From Vibrio zhugei (GTDB taxonomy: Bacteria > Pseudomonadota > Gammaproteobacteria > Enterobacterales > Vibrionaceae): a DNA stretch of 64,000 bases. The notes under the pieces are model-generated. The model did not search any database. It saw only the letters and a program-made list of their open reading frames with translations, and was not told where the DNA came from. The stretch is taken from NCBI RefSeq assembly GCF_003716875.1, contig NZ_CP033078.1, positions 868,001 through 932,000 of the forward strand, in the 5' to 3' direction. The position numbers and the translations under genes were made by a program. Below are positions 38,191-47,457 of the stretch, in pieces (the first letter of the stretch is position 1; the number at the start of each line of letters is the position of its first letter).

Positions 38191-39084
38191 ATGAAGATGA
38201 CAAATAAAATGATATATGACCAAGCAAGCGGTTTACGCCGCTTAACACAACCTTCTTTAACTAAGGTCATTGCGGTGACTGGCGGGAAAGGTGGTGTGGG
38301 TAAAACCAATGTGACGCTCGGAATGGCTATTTGCATGGCTCGCCAAGGCAAAAAGGTGATGGTTCTCGATGCCGATTTAGGCCTTGCGAATATTGACGTG
38401 ATGCTCGGCATTCGTCCAAAGCGTAACTTAGGTCACGTATTGGCTGGTGAGTGTGAGCTGAAAGACGCCATCGTTGAAGGGCCTTTTGGTATTAAAATTA
38501 TTCCGGCGACCTCTGGTACGCAATCGATGACAGAGCTATCCCATGCCCAACATATCGGCTTGATTCGCGCATTTGGTTCATTGGAAGATGAAATGGATGT
38601 GCTGCTTGTTGATACGGCTGCGGGGATTTCTGACATGGTTGTTAGCTTTTCGCGTGCCGCTCAGGATGTCGTAATTGTTGTTTGTGATGAGCCTACATCG
38701 ATCACTGATGCGTACGCATTGATTAAGCTGCTGAGTCGTGAACATCAAGTTCAGAGATTTAAAGTCGTGGCAAACATGGTTAGAAGCTATCGTGAAGGCA
38801 GAGAATTGTTCGCAAAGTTGACCTTGGTCACAGAGCGGTTCTTAAATGTAAGCTTGGAACTCGTCGCATGCATTCCTTTGGACGATAATGTACGTCTAGC
38901 TGTGAAAAAACAAAAGATTGTGGTTGATGCTTACCCGCGTTCAGCGGCATCATTGGCAATTAGCTCATTGGCAAATAAAGCACTGACTTGGCCAATACCA
39001 CGTTCGCCAAGCGGTCATCTAGAATTTTTTGTCGAACGACTACTTAATCGCAAAGAAATAGCAGGGGAATCTTTCGGTGAATAA
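38191..39084 (+). CDS. flhG: Flagellar number regulator FlhG (FleN/MinD-like ATPase)
   Basis: MinD-type ATPase that restrains polar flagellar number by acting on FlhF and on the master regulator FlrA. The product has 297 residues. The N-terminal DQASGLRRL (10-18) is the conserved element that stimulates FlhF GTPase. The deviant Walker A is GGKGGVGKTN (31-40), Walker B is VLLVDTAAGIS, and a C-terminal amphipathic tail is likely. ATGs at 38191 and 38197 are both possible. It overlaps fliA by 8 bases. Confidence 0.95.
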   Translation: MKMTNKMIYDQASGLRRLTQPSLTKVIAVTGGKGGVGKTNVTLGMAICMARQGKKVMVLDADLGLANIDVMLGIRPKRNLGHVLAGECELKDAIVEGPFGIKIIPATSGTQSMTELSHAQHIGLIRAFGSLEDEMDVLLVDTAAGISDMVVSFSRAAQDVVIVVCDEPTSITDAYALIKLLSREHQVQRFKVVANMVRSYREGRELFAKLTLVTERFLNVSLELVACIPLDDNVRLAVKKQKIVVDAYPRSAASLAISSLANKALTWPIPRSPSGHLEFFVERLLNRKEIAGESFGE

Positions 39085-39811
39085 AGCGCTAACTTATGAT
39101 CAATACGGCAATCTGAATAGCCAACAGCTATTCTTAGAGAAGTACGCCGTTTTGGTTAAGCGTATTGCTCATCATTTGATGGGGCGCTTGCCCCCCAGTG
39201 TTCTGGTTGAAGATTTAATTCAAGCAGGCATGTTAGGTTTACTTGAAGCTCAAAAAAATTATGACGGAAGTAAAGGCGCCAGCTTTGAGACTTACGCAGG
39301 AATTCGAATTCGTGGGGCGATGCTCGACGATATTCGACGTGGTGACTGGGTGCCGCGCTCGGTTCATAAGATAAACCGAGAAATTAGCCAGGCTATCTCT
39401 ATACTAGAAGGAGAGCTTAGACGTGACCCTTCCGATATCGAGGTGGCGAAGTATTTGGGAATATCGCTTGATCAATATCATACCGCACTCAAAGATATTA
39501 ACTGCTCACGGATTGTGGGGATGGAAGATCTTGGTGTGTCGGATGATGCGATTTCACCGGTGAATGACGAACATGACGATACACCATTTAAAGGAGTAGC
39601 GGATGAATCATTTAGAAAAGCGCTGGTTGAATCAATTAAATCGCTTCCAGAGCGTGAAGCTTTGGTACTTTCGCTCTATTATGATGAGGAACTAAATTTG
39701 AAAGAAATTGGTGAAGTCATCGGTGTCAGTGAATCTCGCGTTAGCCAGATACTCAGCCAATCAATGCAGCGTCTACGAACCAAATTGAGTTCTTGGACTG
39801 AAAACGACTAA
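39077..39811 (+). CDS. fliA: Flagellar sigma factor sigma-28 (FliA)
   Basis: Alternative sigma factor for late flagellar and chemotaxis genes, held by anti-sigma FlgM until hook completion. The product has 244 residues. Region 2 contains [19 protein letters not shown] and the -10 recognition stretch [12 protein letters not shown]; region 4 contains [20 protein letters not shown], the -35 helix-turn-helix. The start is GTG 39077, supported by AGGGGA 11 bases upstream within flhG. Confidence 0.96.
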   Translation: MNKALTYDQYGNLNSQQLFLEKYAVLVKRIAHHLMGRLPPSVLVEDLIQAGMLGLLEAQKNYDGSKGASFETYAGIRIRGAMLDDIRRGDWVPRSVHKINREISQAISILEGELRRDPSDIEVAKYLGISLDQYHTALKDINCSRIVGMEDLGVSDDAISPVNDEHDDTPFKGVADESFRKALVESIKSLPEREALVLSLYYDEELNLKEIGEVIGVSESRVSQILSQSMQRLRTKLSSWTEND

Positions 39812-39843
39812 CTATCACTGATTGTAACTCAGTGGAGGCTATT

Positions 39844-40224
39844 TTGAATAAAAACATGAAGATCCTTATTGTTGATGATTTCTCAACAATGCGACGTATT
39901 GTGAAGAACCTTCTTCGTGACTTGGGTTTTAATAATACCCAAGAAGCTGACGATGGACTAACGGCTTTGCCGATGCTTAAGAAGGGTGAGTTTGACTTTG
40001 TCGTAACTGACTGGAACATGCCGGGTATGCAAGGCATCGATTTATTAAAAAATATTCGTTCTGATGATCAATTGAAACATCTTCCTGTATTGATGATCAC
40101 TGCAGAAGCGAAGCGCGAGCAAATTATTGAAGCGGCTCAAGCTGGCGTTAACGGATATATTGTTAAGCCGTTCACCGCTGCAACACTAAAAGAAAAACTC
40201 GACAAAATCTTCGAGCGTCTTTAA
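39844..40224 (+). CDS. cheY: Chemotaxis response regulator CheY
   Basis: Single-domain receiver that, when phosphorylated by CheA, binds the flagellar switch. The product has 126 residues from TTG 39844, with phosphorylated Asp56 ([10 protein letters not shown]), acidic pair Asp11-Asp12, Thr86 (MITAEAK) and Lys108 (IVKPFTAAT). I prefer TTG 39844 because GGAGG lies exactly 5 bases upstream and the length then equals other CheY proteins. A GTG at 39832 in the same frame, often annotated in vibrios, would place that ribosome site inside the gene. It is followed by cheZ, its phosphatase. Confidence 0.93.
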   Translation: MNKNMKILIVDDFSTMRRIVKNLLRDLGFNNTQEADDGLTALPMLKKGEFDFVVTDWNMPGMQGIDLLKNIRSDDQLKHLPVLMITAEAKREQIIEAAQAGVNGYIVKPFTAATLKEKLDKIFERL

Positions 40225-40293
40225 TTCCTAGACATAGCAATTAGAGTTAGGACAAAAGGTAATCTATTCAATTACTCGTAAAGGCGATTCATT

Positions 40294-41076
40294 ATGATTT
40301 CACTAGAACAAGCCCAAGAGCTCGTCAAACTGGTCGAAAACGGGTTGCAGGATGAAGCCAGTGCTCTCGTTGCACAAATGCAGCCCCAAAACGATAACGC
40401 GAAAGGTGATGCGGATTTAAAACAAGCGGTTGAAGATAATCCTATGTTACAGGAAATCGGCACCTTAACGCGTGAGTTGCATGACTCTTTGAAAAATTTT
40501 CATATTGATGAGCGTATGACTGAAATCGCTCAAGATGAAATTCCTGACGCCCGTGACCGCCTCAATTATGTCATCGAAAAAACGGAAGTGGCGGCAAACA
40601 AAACGATGGATGCTGTTGATTTCTGTATGCCTATTGCCGACCGCATGCACGAGAGCTTGCTCAAGGTACGCCCTCAGTGGAATCAGTTAATGAATGGCAA
40701 AATAGAAATAACAGAATTTAAAGTCTTATGTCATGGCATTGATGATTTACTGTCGTTAGTTGAGGGCGATAGCAGCGAACTACGCGGGCATCTCACTGAG
40801 ATTTTGATGGCCCAAGATTTCCAAGATCTGACTGGGCAGATTATTAGTCGCGTGATTAAGTTGGTCGGTGAAGTAGAGAATCGCTTGGTGGAAATTTTGA
40901 CGGTCTTTGGTCTAAACCAAGTGCAGGCAGCCGAGCAAGAACAGCAATCAGATACGCATAACAAAGATAATTCAGCCACGTCGCCTGAGGGACCCATTAT
41001 GAACCCTCATGAACGTGAAGATGCTGTGTCATCTCAAGATGAAGTCGACGACTTATTGTCGAGTCTTGGTTTTTAG
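40294..41076 (+). CDS. cheZ: CheY-P phosphatase CheZ
   Basis: Speeds dephosphorylation of CheY-P. The product has 260 residues, longer than E. coli CheZ (214) through an extended linker (about 212-245). The long helical hairpin carries the catalytic residues Asp178 and Gln182 (AQDFQDLTGQ). The last 12 residues, DEVDDLLSSLGF, are the CheY-docking peptide known from E. coli CheZ. The start ATG has AAAGG about 11 bases upstream. cheA follows after 9 bases. Confidence 0.95.
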   Translation: MISLEQAQELVKLVENGLQDEASALVAQMQPQNDNAKGDADLKQAVEDNPMLQEIGTLTRELHDSLKNFHIDERMTEIAQDEIPDARDRLNYVIEKTEVAANKTMDAVDFCMPIADRMHESLLKVRPQWNQLMNGKIEITEFKVLCHGIDDLLSLVEGDSSELRGHLTEILMAQDFQDLTGQIISRVIKLVGEVENRLVEILTVFGLNQVQAAEQEQQSDTHNKDNSATSPEGPIMNPHEREDAVSSQDEVDDLLSSLGF

Positions 41077-41085
41077 GGGTAAAGT

Positions 41086-43299
41086 ATGAGCTACGATTTA
41101 GACGAAGATATTCTTCAAGACTTTCTGGTGGAAGCTGGTGAGATCCTAGAGTTGCTTTCTGAGCAGTTGGTCGAACTTGAAAATAATCCTAAAGATAAAG
41201 ATCTTCTTAACGCGATCTTCCGCGGTTTCCATACCGTGAAAGGTGGCGCCGGATTTTTGACATTAACTGAACTAGTGGAAACCTGTCATGGCGCAGAGAA
41301 TGTCTTCGATATCTTGCGTAATGGGCAGCGGACCGTCACCTCAAGTTTAATGGATACGATGCTGCGCGCGCTGGATACTGTCAATGAGCAGTTTAGTGCG
41401 GTTCAGAATCGTGAGCCTTTAGAGGCCGCCGATCCCGCTTTACTTGAAGAATTGCATCAACTTTGCAAACCTGAATCCGAAGACGAACAGCCAGATCCAG
41501 AAGCTGAACAACCCGTTGATGAAGTGCTGGACGATGAGGCAGTGAGTGAGGAAGTGGCAGACGAACCTGACGTTGTCGCTCCAGAAGTCACCGCGGTAGA
41601 TGCGGCATCGATTGATGAAATCACCGATGATGAATTTGAAAAGCTACTCGATAACTTGCATGGCAAGGGCGCAGCACCGGGTAAATCTGAGCCAGCGCAA
41701 ACGGCGGCGGCAGACAAACCTGCGACCAATAGTTTTGCCTCAAGCGATGATGACATTACCGATGATGAATTCGAGAAGTTATTGGATGAGCTGCATGGCT
41801 CAGGCAAAGGTCCGGCACAGTCTGATGTAAAAGACACCAAAAAAGATGAGGCCCCGAAAGCCGCATCGCAATCGTCGTTCAGCGGCGATGATTTGATGAC
41901 GGATGACGAATTTGAGAAGCTGTTGGATGAACTGCATGGTTCTGGCAAAGGACCTTCTGAAGAGGAACTTGCCGCTGCGGTTAAGCCAGCAGAACCCGCT
42001 CCTAAGCCCGCTGCAGCCAAACCGACACCTAAACCCGCGGCTAAGCCAGCAGAGAAACCTGCGGCAGCGCCTGCCAAACGAGCAGAAGAAGCGGCGCAAC
42101 CTATCGCGAAAAAACCTCAGGCTGAAGCCAGTGTTCGTGTCGATACATCGACACTTGATACCATCATGAACATGGTGGGTGAACTTGTCTTAGTGCGTAA
42201 CCGTTTACTGAGCTTGGGTATGAACAGCAGTGATGAGCAAATCACGAAAGCGGTGTCGAATCTTGATGTTGTCACGGCTGACTTACAAAGCGCGGTAATG
42301 AAAACTCGGATGCAGCCAATCAAAAAAGTGTTTGGTCGTTTCCCTCGCGTGGTTCGTGACTTGGCCCGTAGTCTACAAAAAGATATTACTTTGGAGATGA
42401 AAGGGGAAGATACCGATCTGGATAAGAATCTCGTGGAAGCGTTAGCCGATCCTTTGATTCACTTGGTGAGAAACTCTGTTGACCATGGTGTGGAAATGCC
42501 GGATGTCCGTGAGAAGAGCGGTAAGCCTCGACAAGGTAAAGTGTTATTATCTGCCTCTCAAGAAGGTGACCACATCCAATTAGCGATCATCGATGATGGC
42601 GCGGGTATGGATCCGGATAAACTTCGTAGTATCGCCGTAAAACGAGGCTTGATGGACGAAGATGCGGCAGAGCGCCTCACCAATAAAGAGTGTTTTAATC
42701 TTATCTTTATGCCGGGCTTCTCAAGTAAAGAGCAGATTTCTGATATTTCAGGCCGTGGTGTCGGAATGGACGTCGTAAAAACGGCCATTAACACGTTGAA
42801 TGGTTCTATTGATATTGACTCAGAAATGGGGAAAGGAACTAAGATTATTATCAAGGTGCCGCTAACATTAGCGATTTTGCCAACGTTAATGGTCGGTGTC
42901 GCTAATCATCCCTTCGCCTTGCCTTTGGCCAGTGTGAGTGAGATTTTCCACTTAGATTTGAGTCGCACCAATGTTGTTGATGGGCAGTTAACCATTATTG
43001 TTCGTGATAAATCGATTCCTTTGTTCTATCTACAAAATTGGTTATCGCCTCAGTCTGGCAAAGTGGACGCACGTAAAGGCCATGGTCATGTGGTGATTGT
43101 ACAACTCGGTAGTCAGCGAGTTGGCTTTGTGGTGGATACTCTGATTGGTCAAGAAGAAGTTGTGATCAAGCCTTTGGATGCATTACTGCAAGGGACACCG
43201 GGTATGGCTGGAGCAACCATTACTAGTGATGGTCATATAGCATTAATTCTGGATGTGCCAGATCTACTTAAACGTTATGCATCTGCATCTCGAATTTAA
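41086..43299 (+). CDS. cheA: Chemotaxis histidine kinase CheA with triple motif linker
   Basis: Receptor-coupled kinase that phosphorylates CheY and CheB. The product has 737 residues. P1 (about 1-127) holds phosphorylated His49 (GFHTVKGGAGFL). P3 dimerisation starts near 350, P4 kinase has LVRNSVDHGVE (N box), DDGAGMD and SGRGVGMDVV (G boxes), and P5 is CheW-like (about 595-730). I see no folded P2. Residues 130-350 are acidic then Pro/Ala/Lys-rich, with three repeats of TDDEFEKLLDxLHGxGxxP (179-199, 224-244, 271-291). These may bind CheY, or be the LID region reported to bind ParP. Confidence 0.96.
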   Translation: MSYDLDEDILQDFLVEAGEILELLSEQLVELENNPKDKDLLNAIFRGFHTVKGGAGFLTLTELVETCHGAENVFDILRNGQRTVTSSLMDTMLRALDTVNEQFSAVQNREPLEAADPALLEELHQLCKPESEDEQPDPEAEQPVDEVLDDEAVSEEVADEPDVVAPEVTAVDAASIDEITDDEFEKLLDNLHGKGAAPGKSEPAQTAAADKPATNSFASSDDDITDDEFEKLLDELHGSGKGPAQSDVKDTKKDEAPKAASQSSFSGDDLMTDDEFEKLLDELHGSGKGPSEEELAAAVKPAEPAPKPAAAKPTPKPAAKPAEKPAAAPAKRAEEAAQPIAKKPQAEASVRVDTSTLDTIMNMVGELVLVRNRLLSLGMNSSDEQITKAVSNLDVVTADLQSAVMKTRMQPIKKVFGRFPRVVRDLARSLQKDITLEMKGEDTDLDKNLVEALADPLIHLVRNSVDHGVEMPDVREKSGKPRQGKVLLSASQEGDHIQLAIIDDGAGMDPDKLRSIAVKRGLMDEDAAERLTNKECFNLIFMPGFSSKEQISDISGRGVGMDVVKTAINTLNGSIDIDSEMGKGTKIIIKVPLTLAILPTLMVGVANHPFALPLASVSEIFHLDLSRTNVVDGQLTIIVRDKSIPLFYLQNWLSPQSGKVDARKGHGHVVIVQLGSQRVGFVVDTLIGQEEVVIKPLDALLQGTPGMAGATITSDGHIALILDVPDLLKRYASASRI
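41620..41958 (+). repeat. Three in-frame copies of the DDEFEKLLDxLHG motif in cheA
   Basis: Copies at 41620-41682, 41755-41817 and 41896-41958, each 63 bases, spaced by 72 and 78 bases of variable linker. The protein copies 2 and 3 are nearly identical. Synonymous differences at the DNA level point to selection on the protein rather than a very recent duplication. Confidence 0.9.
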
Positions 43300-43325
43300 G
43301 TGACCATTGAGATATAAGGAAAACT

Positions 43326-44462
43326 ATGGCGATTCGAGTACTCGTAGTTGATGATTCTAGCTTCTTTAGACGTCGTGTTAGTGAAATTATCAATTCCGAA
43401 CCACGCTTAGAAGTAATTGATGTAGCCGTAAATGGCAAAGAAGCGGTGGAGAAAGCGCAAAGTTTGAAGCCGGATGTCATAACAATGGATATCGAGATGC
43501 CCGTCATGGATGGGATCACCGCTGTTCGTGAAATTATGGCGAAAAATCCTATACCTATTTTGATGTTTTCATCGCTGACTCATGATGGCGCGAAAGCGAC
43601 ATTAGACGCATTAGATGCTGGCGCGTTAGATTTCTTACCGAAGAAATTTGAAGATATCGCCCGTAATCGTGATGATGCGGTCATGTTATTGCAGCAGCGG
43701 GTACTGTCTATCGCCTCTAAGCGAGGGATGATTCGTCGTAATACGATGACGCCGCGTACGTCAACGTTAAGCAGCATCACAGCTCGTCCAAGCGAGCGTC
43801 CTCGGGCGCCCGCACGGTCTGACACACCAAGTGCAGCGTCTCGACATTCGACGTCGGCACCTGCGCGATTTAAGGCATCGGGTAAGCGCTATCAGTTGAC
43901 GGCGATTGGCACCTCAACAGGGGGGCCGGTAGCTTTACAGAAAATCTTAGTGAATCTACCAAGGAATTATCCGCACCCGATAGTGCTCGTACAGCATATG
44001 CCAGCAACGTTTACCTCGGCATTTGCCAGCCGTTTAAACTCGTTGTGTCAAATTGAAGTGAAGGAAGCCGCGGATGGGGATGTTTTGCGTCCTGGAGTGG
44101 CGTACTTAGCGCCTGGTGGTAAACAAATGATGCTGGATGGGCGTGCGGGAGCGGCTCGATTACGAATTATTGACGGTGGCGAACGCATGAACTACAAGCC
44201 TTGTGTGGATGTGACTTTCGGTTCTGCTGCCAAGATTTATGGTAATAAAGTGTTGTCGATGATTTTGACGGGTATGGGGGCTGATGGCCGTGATGGCGCC
44301 CGTATGTTAAAAGAAGCCGGATCAACAATTTGGGCCCAAGATGAAGAGAGCTGCGTCGTTTATGGCATGCCACAAGCGGTCGCTAAAGCGGGCATTTCTT
44401 CTGAAGACTTACCGTTGGACCGAATTGCTGAACGAATCTTAATCGAAGTCGGTCTTGCATAG
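43326..44462 (+). CDS. cheB: Chemotaxis methylesterase/deamidase CheB
   Basis: Removes methyl groups from receptors for adaptation. The product has 378 residues: receiver domain 1-125 with Asp55 ([12 protein letters not shown]), a basic Ser/Thr/Arg-rich linker (about 135-190), then the esterase domain with Ser in IGTSTGGP (about 200), His in [11 protein letters not shown], and Asp in [10 protein letters not shown]. An AAGGAAAA ribosome site precedes the ATG. No cheR lies nearby; in V. cholerae it is elsewhere, next to cheV. Confidence 0.95.
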   Translation: MAIRVLVVDDSSFFRRRVSEIINSEPRLEVIDVAVNGKEAVEKAQSLKPDVITMDIEMPVMDGITAVREIMAKNPIPILMFSSLTHDGAKATLDALDAGALDFLPKKFEDIARNRDDAVMLLQQRVLSIASKRGMIRRNTMTPRTSTLSSITARPSERPRAPARSDTPSAASRHSTSAPARFKASGKRYQLTAIGTSTGGPVALQKILVNLPRNYPHPIVLVQHMPATFTSAFASRLNSLCQIEVKEAADGDVLRPGVAYLAPGGKQMMLDGRAGAARLRIIDGGERMNYKPCVDVTFGSAAKIYGNKVLSMILTGMGADGRDGARMLKEAGSTIWAQDEESCVVYGMPQAVAKAGISSEDLPLDRIAERILIEVGLA

Positions 44463-44471
44463 GGTGATGGA

Positions 44472-45248
44472 ATGATTGTTTGGAGTGTTGCAAACCAAAA
44501 AGGTGGCGTTGGTAAAACAACGACAACAATTACCTTAGCTGGATTACTCAGTAAGCAAGGCAAACGAGTATTGCTTGTTGATACGGATCCGCATGCGTCT
44601 TTAACGACGTATTTAGGGTATGACGCTGATGGTATTGCATCGAGTTTGTTCGACCTTTTCCAGTTGAGAGAAATTTCTGCTCAAGCGATCAATCCGCTGA
44701 TTCTTGAAACGGATGTTGAAGGAATAGATATCATTCCTGCGCATATGTCATTGGCAACATTAGATCGTGTTATGGGTAACCGCAGTGGCATGGGGTTGAT
44801 TCTAAAACGTGCTCTGGCAACTTTACGTGATCAATACGATCATGTACTTATTGATTGTCCTCCCATTCTTGGGGTCATGATGGTCAATGCGCTTGCGGCC
44901 AGTGATCGTATCTTAATTCCAGTACAAACGGAATTTTTAGCGATGAAAGGCTTGGAGCGTATGATTCGTACACTGGCAATCATGCAAAAGTCTCGGACGC
45001 GTGAGTTTAAAGTGACCATTGTACCCACCATGTATGACAAACGTACCAAAGCATCGTTGCAAACGCTCACGCAATTAAAACGAGATTATCCGGATAAAGT
45101 GTGGACTTCAGCCGTTCCGATTGATACCAAGTTTCGTGATGCCAGTTTAAAGCGTTTACCGGCCTCTCATTTTGCAGAGAGCAGTCGTGGCGTGTTTGCT
45201 TACAAGCAGTTACTTGTTCACTTAGAGAGGCTGGCGATCGATGAGTAA
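44472..45248 (+). CDS. parC: ParA-like ATPase ParC (chemotaxis array positioning)
   Basis: MinD/ParA-superfamily ATPase that recruits chemosensory arrays to the old pole and passes them to daughter cells; established in V. cholerae and V. parahaemolyticus. Not the topoisomerase subunit of the same name. The product has 258 residues. Walker A QKGGVGKTTT is at about 9-18, Walker A' LLVDTDPHAS, Walker B VLIDCPPILG. GATGGA precedes the ATG. It overlaps parP by 8 bases, consistent with their direct partnership. Confidence 0.93.
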   Translation: MIVWSVANQKGGVGKTTTTITLAGLLSKQGKRVLLVDTDPHASLTTYLGYDADGIASSLFDLFQLREISAQAINPLILETDVEGIDIIPAHMSLATLDRVMGNRSGMGLILKRALATLRDQYDHVLIDCPPILGVMMVNALAASDRILIPVQTEFLAMKGLERMIRTLAIMQKSRTREFKVTIVPTMYDKRTKASLQTLTQLKRDYPDKVWTSAVPIDTKFRDASLKRLPASHFAESSRGVFAYKQLLVHLERLAIDE

Positions 45249-46380
45249 TCAGTCTGCATTATCAAGCGAGCAAGCTCTGGATGAGTATTTTTCTTCGCTA
45301 CTTGCGGAAGAAAGTAGCATGGATGAAGCCGATGAAGAGGGTCTTGAAGACTTGGCGGTTGGGGAGGAACCACAACCCTTACTACAAAGAATGCCCGCTT
45401 TAGAACCGGCGTATTCTCCTTTTTTAGATGATGATATTGAAGAACTTCCTGGTGCCAATCTGGAAGAAGTACAGCGCCTTCTCAGTCAGCTTGAAGGTTC
45501 TAACCCGGTTGAAGAATTAGACCTCGATGAGGTGCTCGAACAAAATACGATCAATATAGCTCAAGAGACCGTCGAGCCCAGTGCAAAAGAAGCCATCACT
45601 GAGACGTTTAAGGAGCCCTCTGTTGAGGATGAGATTCAAGAGTGGGATACGGCAATGCTCACTGAAGATCAAGAAGGTGAGCCGCATCACCACGAGAAGC
45701 TTGAATCTGTAACAGAGCCTGTAAGTGAGGCTGCCCTGAACACTGAGCGGGTCGATACCGTGGCGATTGAAGATGAGAGTTCGCTAACAGCTTCAGATGA
45801 GCCCGCGACAAGCACTGTTGAAAGCGAGAAAAATACTGCTATTGTTGATAGTAATACTGAGAATGAAACAGAGTTAGACACTGCATCAAAACAGGGGTTA
45901 GACAGTCGTTCTTGGACAAACCCAATAAGACAAGAAGCCTTTCAGGTTTTATATTTTGATGTGAATGACGTAACGTTTGCGGTTCCTCTCGATCAGCTCG
46001 GTGGCATCAATAAGTTAGGTGAACCGAGTCATTTAATTGGCCGGCCACGTTGGTATTTAGGTTTACAGACCCAGCGTGATCAACAACTTGATGTTGTTGA
46101 TACGGCAAAATGGGTGATGTCTGAAAAGTTAAAAGATGACAGTCATCAAAAGGCCTATCAGTATATTGTTATGCTTGGTGAAAGTATGTGGGGCCTAGCA
46201 TGTACTAAACTAATGGGTACAGAATGGCTTGATTCGGAAAGAATACGCTGGCGAGAACAAGTTGGAAAGCGTCCTTGGCTCGCGGGTATGGTTAAAGATA
46301 AAATGTGTGCGTTGATCCATGTTGATGCATTAATCGCTATGCTCAATGCTGGCCTTGATGTTAAAGCGCTCGATAAATAA
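45241..46380 (+). CDS. parP: CheW-domain protein ParP
   Basis: Links ParC to CheA and keeps CheA in polar arrays; function established in vibrios. The product has 379 residues: a long acidic, disordered N-terminal part (about 1-225, rich in Glu/Asp) and a C-terminal CheW-like domain (AIF, about 230-375, beginning EAFQVLYFDVNDVTFAVPL). The N-terminus carries an acidic amphipathic element, EQALDEYFSSLLAEE, which is reminiscent of the short motifs in CheA and CheZ of the same operon. The CheW-like domain has WLDSERIRWREQVGKRPWL near the end. Confidence 0.92.
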   Translation: MSNQSALSSEQALDEYFSSLLAEESSMDEADEEGLEDLAVGEEPQPLLQRMPALEPAYSPFLDDDIEELPGANLEEVQRLLSQLEGSNPVEELDLDEVLEQNTINIAQETVEPSAKEAITETFKEPSVEDEIQEWDTAMLTEDQEGEPHHHEKLESVTEPVSEAALNTERVDTVAIEDESSLTASDEPATSTVESEKNTAIVDSNTENETELDTASKQGLDSRSWTNPIRQEAFQVLYFDVNDVTFAVPLDQLGGINKLGEPSHLIGRPRWYLGLQTQRDQQLDVVDTAKWVMSEKLKDDSHQKAYQYIVMLGESMWGLACTKLMGTEWLDSERIRWREQVGKRPWLAGMVKDKMCALIHVDALIAMLNAGLDVKALDK

Positions 46381-46418
46381 GTAGTTTTTGTCGGAGACGG
46401 CATAGAGAGGAAAAAGGT

Positions 46419-46913
46419 ATGTCTCAAAACCAAGTGATAGAAGTAAAAAAAGAAAAATCAAATGATGAAATACTTCAGTGGGTAACGTTTCAGCTCGAAG
46501 AAGAGACTTACGGCATTAACGTAATGCAAGTTCGCGAGGTGCTACGTTACACAGAAATCGCTCCAGTTCCCGGTGCGCCTGATTACGTTATTGGTATTAT
46601 TAACCTACGCGGTAACGTTGTGACGGTCATCGATACACGTGCACGTTTTGGATTAATGACCGGCGAAGTGACGGATAATACCCGTATTATCGTTATCGAG
46701 TCTGAGCAGCAAGTGATCGGCATTTTGGTGGATAGTGTCGCTGAAGTGGTTTACTTACGCTCTTCTGAGATCGATACCACGCCAAGTGTGGGTACAGATG
46801 AAAGTGCTAAATTCATTCAAGGTGTGAGCAACCGTGACGGTAAGCTGTTGATTCTTGTCGATTTGAATAAGTTACTGACCGACGAAGAATGGGATGAGAT
46901 GAATCACCTATAA
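46419..46913 (+). CDS. cheW: Chemotaxis coupling protein CheW
   Basis: Scaffold between receptors and CheA. The product has 164 residues with the typical five-stranded double barrel: LQWVTFQLEEETYGINVMQVREV, YVIGIINLRGNVVTVIDTR (split here by family blocks IINLRGNVV and IDTRARFG), and FIQGVSNRDGKLLILVDLNKLL. AGAGGAAAAAGGT lies before the ATG. The TAA overlaps the next ATG by one base. Confidence 0.95.
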   Translation: MSQNQVIEVKKEKSNDEILQWVTFQLEEETYGINVMQVREVLRYTEIAPVPGAPDYVIGIINLRGNVVTVIDTRARFGLMTGEVTDNTRIIVIESEQQVIGILVDSVAEVVYLRSSEIDTTPSVGTDESAKFIQGVSNRDGKLLILVDLNKLLTDEEWDEMNHL

Positions 46914-47419
46914 TGATGACTTGGGCTTGGTTTACACCTCCTGTTATTGCAGGAGGTTTTGTCGTATTGACGCTTTTATTGGTGGCTGGTTTGGTGCAGT
47001 TGCGACGAGCTTTGTATCGTAGTCAAGACAGTGCTCGTCAGCAAATACGCGCACTGGATAAGGAACTCAATAAAGCCAATAAACAGTTGCTTGAGGTTCG
47101 TTCTGTGGTCGTTGGACTTGGTCAGCGAGTGTCTGAACAAAAAGACATTATTGCGCACTTAAATGAACGGCTTACTGAATTAGAACATGAAGATACAGAT
47201 GGTCGTTTGTATAGCCGTGCCAGTAAAATGGTTAAGCTGGGCGCTGATTTGGACGAGTTAATATCCGAGTGTGAATTACCCAAAGCAGAAGCGGAATTGA
47301 TGATGTCGTTACAAAACAAGTTAGCGGGTAAAGAGACGATTCCACCGCTAACCAGCGATCCTGACGAAGATTTAGGCAGTCGTACTGCGTCGCGTCGCCC
47401 TTCTCGCAAATATCGTTAA
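46913..47419 (+). CDS. DUF2802 family membrane-anchored coiled-coil protein
   Basis: Conserved last gene of Vibrio and Pseudomonas che operons; function not established. The product has 168 residues: an N-terminal transmembrane helix (about 10-30, VIAGGFVVLTLLLVAGLVQL), a coiled coil (about 35-90), then a helix-turn-helix-like segment (YSRASKMVKLGADLDELISEC) and a basic tail RRPSRKYR. This layout resembles the membrane-anchored SwrB type of motility proteins. The start has two adjacent ATGs (46913, 46916) overlapping the cheW stop. A terminator follows. Confidence 0.8.
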   Translation: MMTWAWFTPPVIAGGFVVLTLLLVAGLVQLRRALYRSQDSARQQIRALDKELNKANKQLLEVRSVVVGLGQRVSEQKDIIAHLNERLTELEHEDTDGRLYSRASKMVKLGADLDELISECELPKAEAELMMSLQNKLAGKETIPPLTSDPDEDLGSRTASRRPSRKYR

Positions 47420-47457
47420 AACCATGCTAATGCCTTGTTTTTGGCATGGTTTTTTGT
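47418..47457 (+). terminator. Terminator of the flhA-che operon
   Basis: AAACCATGC / GCATGGTTT stem with a 16-base loop that can form an inner ATGCC / GGCAT stem instead, followed by a T-run. Confidence 0.85.

Noticed and set aside
41620..41958. Regularly spaced repeats as a CRISPR-like array
   Set aside because: The repeats are in-frame protein motifs with synonymous changes, 63 bases long with coding linkers; no cas genes nearby.
41457..42077. 206-codon minus-strand frame rich in Ser, Ala and Gly
   Set aside because: It is the antisense of the low-complexity CheA linker; its composition mirrors the Asp/Glu/Pro codons, and no ribosome site or family match is seen.
46976..47158. 60-codon minus-strand frame in the DUF2802 gene
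   Set aside because: Antisense to a conserved coiled-coil gene without translation signals.
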